Shown piece after piece: positions 60,842 to 64,000 of a DNA stretch of 64,000 nucleotides. Numbering within the stretch: the first letter of the stretch is position 1; each line of letters starts with the position of its first letter. The stretch comes from JAQUBU01 sp036677685 (GTDB taxonomy: Bacteria > Bacillota > Syntrophomonadia > Syntrophomonadales > Syntrophomonadaceae). Below the pieces are notes generated by a model. It did no database searches and had not been told where the DNA came from. It saw only the letters and a list, made by a program, of their open reading frames with translations. The stretch spans positions 1-64,000 of the forward strand of contig JAVBWA010000015.1 in NCBI GenBank assembly GCA_036677685.1, given 5' to 3'. The position numbers and the translations under genes are program-made.

Positions 60842-61816
60842 TTAAGAAGGTCTATCATTTAAAGCTTTAATAAATATTTCAATAACTTCTTGAAAGGCTT
60901 TTGTTTTTACTCCAAGAGTGAAATGATTCAAAACTAACGGTTTATTATTATTTATAATAAACCAACCCGTAAATCTGCATTTTATTTTTATTCTTTTTAT
61001 ATCATTTAACGAAATTCTGTTAATAATATATTTCCCAACTAATGACTGGCTAAGCTTGTAATAGAGATATTTATTAGTAATAACAAATCCTGAAGGCTCA
61101 ATAGATCCAAAGTTGCCAACAAATGTATTGTCCACAAGAAAAATACATACTTCCTGTTCAGAGTCATAATCTGCATAAATCCTACGTGCGCGTTCAAGTA
61201 TATCTTTAGGAATAAAAGGCCCATAGTAAAACCCTTCAAATCCCCAGTTTCGCCTACCTAGATTTGTCCGCGAAAAATAATCTCGTGCTATTTTAAACAG
61301 CTGTGCGTTTTCGAGGTTCTCCCATCCTACGGGTAAGTAATCTCTTTCATAGTTACAGATACTTACATCTAAGATATCTTCCTTTTCAACTTTGTTAAGT
61401 ATTAATCCTATGATTTCATTTAGATAACTGGCTTCACGTCGCGAATATAGAATTAGTGAACCAATCTTATGTCCATTTATCTTGATTGTGTTATCAAATA
61501 TAATATTCTTTTTTATTACCAGACTATTAATACCGGACAGAGGCAGGCAATCAACCACATTGAATGAGTGGGTATAATAAAACATTTTACAGTAGAATCT
61601 CTTATTACTTAGCATAAACCATCGAACGGTATCATCCCAATTCGGTCCGTCAAGATAAAAAATCAAAGGAATTTCTTCTGCCGGATTGTATTCTGAGAAA
61701 ACTTCTCTAACAAGACATAGTTGTTCTTCATTAATATCTGGATATAAAGTAGTTTGTTTAGTTGATGAATACTGATAATAATACTCTTTGACTAATTCTA
61801 ATAATATATCTTTCAA
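60842..61816 (-). CDS. Unknown protein with internal duplication (tandem PH-like domains)
   Basis: A 324-residue protein from a TTG at 61816, where GAGGGGTGG gives a good ribosome site (the frame opens at 61858). Two halves are alike: each has a helix ending in R-x-(V/I)-(F/Y)-x-(E/D)-Y, then EEIPLIFYLDG or EQEVCIFLVDN, then FMLSNKRFYCKM or FVITNKYLYYKL, and a final long helix. The pattern, a strand-rich unit with a closing helix, is like bacterial PH-type domains. No family recognised with certainty. Low GC and position suggest acquired DNA. Confidence 0.6.
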   Translation of the reverse strand: MKDILLELVKEYYYQYSSTKQTTLYPDINEEQLCLVREVFSEYNPAEEIPLIFYLDGPNWDDTVRWFMLSNKRFYCKMFYYTHSFNVVDCLPLSGINSLVIKKNIIFDNTIKINGHKIGSLILYSRREASYLNEIIGLILNKVEKEDILDVSICNYERDYLPVGWENLENAQLFKIARDYFSRTNLGRRNWGFEGFYYGPFIPKDILERARRIYADYDSEQEVCIFLVDNTFVGNFGSIEPSGFVITNKYLYYKLSQSLVGKYIINRISLNDIKRIKIKCRFTGWFIINNNKPLVLNHFTLGVKTKAFQEVIEIFIKALNDRPS

Positions 61817-62242
61817 AAATATCCACCCCTCGTTATTAAATTTATCATTTTTTCTCATTACAGGTGGACCATATTTTTCGGGAGAAGGTCAGCACATATA
61901 CTAATATGCTTAATATGTGTTTTAAAGCAAAGACAAGTTGAATTACAGCTTGCATAATTGAATTATAGCTTTGCTTTTGCTGCTTTGGGGCGGCGTTTTG
62001 TTGCGTAGCACATTCCTGAACATTATTTTCCCAGGATGGCTGAATAAACAGCCGCCCCCGAAAAAACGCCACTTCATGTTTAATGTATAGGTGTTTTGTT
62101 ATAGATTTTGTTTAGTTAATTGCTCAAAAGTGCCGATTTGATGGCCTTTGCAGGAGGCGGTTGTGGTATTGCGAAAAAGTTGACAATAACTCCGTCCCCT
62201 CGTCAACTCTTTGTATAGACAGAAGAACCGTCCCCCCGGTCT
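61817..62242. other. Intergenic region with REP-like sequences
   Basis: About 425 bases. GAACCGTCCCCCCGGTC near 62225 and GTCCCCTCGTCAAC near 62200 resemble REP-type palindromes common in Clostridia; a related CCCCGTTCCCTTGACAAG lies at 59810. A 75-codon minus-strand frame (61845-62072) overlaps the start of 60842-61816 and is not supported. Confidence 0.4.
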
Positions 62243-62455
62243 TCATTTTTTTAAAATTTCCTGAATGGCAAAAATAAAACATATTATACCTCCAAAAAGA
62301 AGCCAATATTCAATAAATTTTCGATACCCTTCTGTATATTTCTTTTTTCGAAATGTTTTAACAAGGGTTTCCATCATTAACCCTGCTAACGGCTTTCTAA
62401 ATAGAGTAAATAATAATCCTCCCCAAACCCAAGTGAACATCATCTGATAATCCAT
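62243..62455 (-). CDS. Small membrane protein
   Basis: A 70-residue protein with one helix at each end (about 5-20 and 48-66) and a basic middle (KTFRKKKYTEGYRKF). AAGGGAGTG precedes the ATG. Not recognised; next to the left end of the IS element. Confidence 0.55.
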   Translation of the reverse strand: MDYQMMFTWVWGGLLFTLFRKPLAGLMMETLVKTFRKKKYTEGYRKFIEYWLLFGGIICFIFAIQEILKK

Positions 62456-62580
62456 TGCTTCACTCCCTTATTTAAAAACCCAATAGACTGAACCACCTAG
62501 ATTGTGAGGCTTCCCCGATAAAATAGACACTCCAGAGTTAGGTTTTCTCGTTAACTCGCAAGATTACACAGAATTTGAGT

Positions 62581-63402
62581 TTAGGCTGCCAGTTTGGCTG
62601 TATACCGACGTTTGAATTCGAACGGTGAAAGATAACCCAACGCCTGGTGACGCCGTTTCCGATTGTAAAATATCTCTATGTACCAGAAGATATCGTCATT
62701 GGCCTCATACCGGGTTTTGTAGTGCTCATGGTAGATTAGTTCGCACTTAATTGTTCCGAAAAAGGTTTCTGCGCAGGCGTTGTCGTAACAGTTCCCCTTG
62801 CGGCTCATACTGCAGATCATATGGTTCTTTTTCAATAATTCCTGATATTCCTTGCTGCAGTATTGAACACCACGATCAGAATGGTGAATGAGTCCTTTGG
62901 GCGGACGGTGCCGCATTATTGCGTTTTTCAAGGCCGTTATGCAAAGTTCAGTTTTCATGTTGTCAGCTGCCGCCCAGCCGACGATTTCCTTGGTGAATAT
63001 GTCCTTAACCGTGGCCAGGAAGTACCAGCCTTCATCGGTGGCAATATAGCTGATGTCAGTAACCCAGACTTTCAGCGGTTTGTCCACGGTAAAATCCTGA
63101 TTTAATATGTTTTCGGCAACTGGCAGCTTATGCTTGGAATTCGTTGTTGCTTTAAACTTTCTTTGGCGCTTTGAGTACAGTTGGTTTTTCTTCTGGATTT
63201 CATAAAGCCGATTTCGGCTGCATTTGGGGTAGGTTTCCCGCACGTCGGCCAGCATTTTATCCAGGCCGCACATTGCCCGATTATCAGTATGGCTTCGTTT
63301 GGCAAGTTGGAGAATCGCTTGGTTTTCAAGCTCCCGCTGGCTGGGAGGACGATATTTCCAAGCATAATAGCCGCTCCGCGATACTTTGAAAGTCTGGCAC
63401 AT
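62581..63402 (-). CDS. IS3-family transposase OrfB (DDE integrase core)
   Basis: 273 residues from the first ATG: HTH_21-like N-terminus (VSRSGYYAWKYRPPSQRE) and a DDE core with VWVTDISYIATDEGWYFLA, LIHHSDRGVQYCS and DNACAETFFGTIKCE (D-D-35-E). In the same frame coding sense extends upstream to about 63495 (NRLLRQERPEIVYQFIEKHS), as expected for an OrfAB fusion made by -1 frameshifting at the A8 run 63486-63493. Confidence 0.92.
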   Translation of the reverse strand: MCQTFKVSRSGYYAWKYRPPSQRELENQAILQLAKRSHTDNRAMCGLDKMLADVRETYPKCSRNRLYEIQKKNQLYSKRQRKFKATTNSKHKLPVAENILNQDFTVDKPLKVWVTDISYIATDEGWYFLATVKDIFTKEIVGWAAADNMKTELCITALKNAIMRHRPPKGLIHHSDRGVQYCSKEYQELLKKNHMICSMSRKGNCYDNACAETFFGTIKCELIYHEHYKTRYEANDDIFWYIEIFYNRKRRHQALGYLSPFEFKRRYTAKLAA

Positions 63403-63491
63403 CTTCGCAACCGGAAATACGGAGCTGTGTTTCTCGATAAATTGGTAGACTATTTCCGGTCGTTCTTGGCGAAGAAGGCGGTTGCTTTTTT

Positions 63492-63740
63492 TTAGATATC
63501 TACCGTCTCTTCCAGATCAGCTGTTTTTCGTTTTTCGGCTCGCAACGCTGCTTCAAGTTCCATAATCCGCGCCGCGTCAGAGGTCTTGCTCTTCTGGTCA
63601 TTGTTCAGCCAGTTGCGCAGAGTCTGTTCGCCGAGTCCGAGGTCGCGGGCAACGCTAGCTATTGAGCGCCCGTTATCCTTTACCATTTTGACCGCGGATG
63701 CTTTAAATTCGGCATCATAACGTTTCCCAGTTTTGCTCAT
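63492..63740 (-). CDS. IS3-family OrfA (helix-turn-helix), shortened by a stop codon
   Basis: 82 residues: HTH_Tnp_1 domain (KRYDAEFKASAVKMV ... SIASVARDLGLGEQTLRNW) and a leucine-rich coiled coil. The usual IS3 ending ILKKATAFFAKNDRK is encoded here as DI-stop-KKATAFFAKNDRK: a TAA stands where TTA (Leu) is expected, directly before the A run used for frameshifting. This should reduce or abolish the OrfAB fusion. Confidence 0.85.
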   Translation of the reverse strand: MSKTGKRYDAEFKASAVKMVKDNGRSIASVARDLGLGEQTLRNWLNNDQKSKTSDAARIMELEAALRAEKRKTADLEETVDI

Positions 63741-63764
63741 TGTCTTCCCTCCACAGTTGTTATT

Positions 63765-64000
63765 CTAACTAACTCCTGTGTGTCCGACAAATCGGGTATA
63801 GGTCAACAAATATAATTTTTTAAATGATTGGTGTTTGTTGAATTCATTGACTATACAGTTGTACAGCCAATCTCTTTTGTTTAACCCAATTCTATATGTA
63901 TAACCGTTTTTAGTGCTTCCATCATCCACTGCTTCAATGTCACACTGCTTTAATAAACGCTTTAACTCTGTTTTTGTAAGTCCTCGGTTCGTATCTGCTA
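63765..64000 (-). CDS. Partial gene cut by the IS element
   Basis: 77 codons from the window edge. LTKTELKRLLKQCDIEAVDDG and GLNKRDWLYNCIVNEFNKH resemble the N-terminal region of TIGR02391/abortive-infection-like proteins, where a tKxxRLyNal-type stretch follows the LTxxEIxRLL helix. The frame runs into the IS end and stops within its inverted repeat, so the last about 10 residues (from TRFVGHTGVS) derive from the IS. The original 3' part was not found on the other side of the IS. Confidence 0.5.
   Translation of the reverse strand, partial: ADTNRGLTKTELKRLLKQCDIEAVDDGSTKNGYTYRIGLNKRDWLYNCIVNEFNKHQSFKKLYLLTYTRFVGHTGVS

Larger units (their letters stand above)
62514..63796 (-). mobile_element. 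IS3-family insertion sequence
   Basis: About 1283 bases with imperfect inverted ends of about 28 bases (62514-62541 and 63769-63796), sharing CCCGAT at the tips and GAGTTAG inside. It encodes orfA and orfB. No target-site duplication is evident. Exact ends are inferred from the inverted-repeat alignment. Confidence 0.8.

Noticed and set aside
61845..62072. 75-codon minus-strand frame with a hydrophobic stretch
   Set aside because: It overlaps the supported start of 60842-61816 and has no ribosome site.

Overview
The window looks like chromosome of an anaerobic, spore-forming, low-to-moderate GC Firmicute. The best fit is the Syntrophomonadaceae (Syntrophomonas-like). This rests on a three-gene NADH-linked [FeFe]-hydrogenase of the short HydB type, [FeFe] maturases, a butyrate/acetate-type CoA-transferase, corrinoid methyltransferase genes, SpoVK, and the lexA / glnA / MGL-family / spoVK neighbourhood known from Firmicutes. 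This is inference from gene content; no search was possible.

Layout. 0.2-10 kb: a molbindin, a double-cubane-type/2-hydroxyacyl-CoA dehydratase-like pair (806-2742), and a large minus-strand corrinoid methyl-transfer operon (9719 to 2894: three URO-D-type methyltransferases, a corrinoid protein, a reductive activator, a G3E GTPase and a decayed MFS transporter). 10-18 kb: LemA and TPM proteins, topoisomerase III, a Cys-rich membrane ferredoxin, a DUF502 protein and a papain-like protease. 18-21 kb: an NHEJ operon (Ku plus ligase and polymerase as separate proteins), convergent with a CD-NTase-like protein whose DxD motif reads NxN. 22-27 kb: sirtuin, DHH phosphoesterase, CoA-type NUDIX, PssA, a GGDEF response regulator and FdhD. 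27.9-35.5 kb: the hydrogenase block (TM1266-like regulator, HydG, a small unknown protein, HydE, then HydC-HydB-HydA). HydF is not in the window. 36-50 kb: TcdA, ArsR/ArsM with two operators, LarE and LarA, a DUF4080 radical SAM protein, MurB, a CoA-transferase, GlcD/GlcF-like lactate/glycolate oxidation, TtcA and LexA. 50-58.6 kb: GlnA, DUF456, MGL-family enzyme, SpoVK and small house-keeping genes. 58.7-64 kb: an accessory zone with a DUF4145 protein, duplicated mini membrane proteins, a tandem PH-like protein, gene relics and an IS3-family element.

The most striking unexplained structure is non-coding. A multi-hairpin dispersed element (called R here; eleven full or partial copies between 16.3 and 54.4 kb) keeps its stems while loops vary and shows at least one compensatory pair change. 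It lies against gene ends, supplies the stop codon of one gene and directly precedes the start codons of others. A second element (P; four loci) ends next to the Shine-Dalgarno sequence of the downstream gene, including hydG. A third (E; two copies) has arms that differ between copies but stay complementary. Protein-level oddities are HydG with CxxD in place of the CxxC of its C-terminal cluster motif, FdhD without its CxxC motif, and the NxN nucleotidyltransferase.

Functionally the window links hydrogen production from NADH, acyl-CoA/acetate exchange, lactate racemisation and oxidation, and corrinoid-dependent C1 transfer, with DNA repair and sporulation genes around them.
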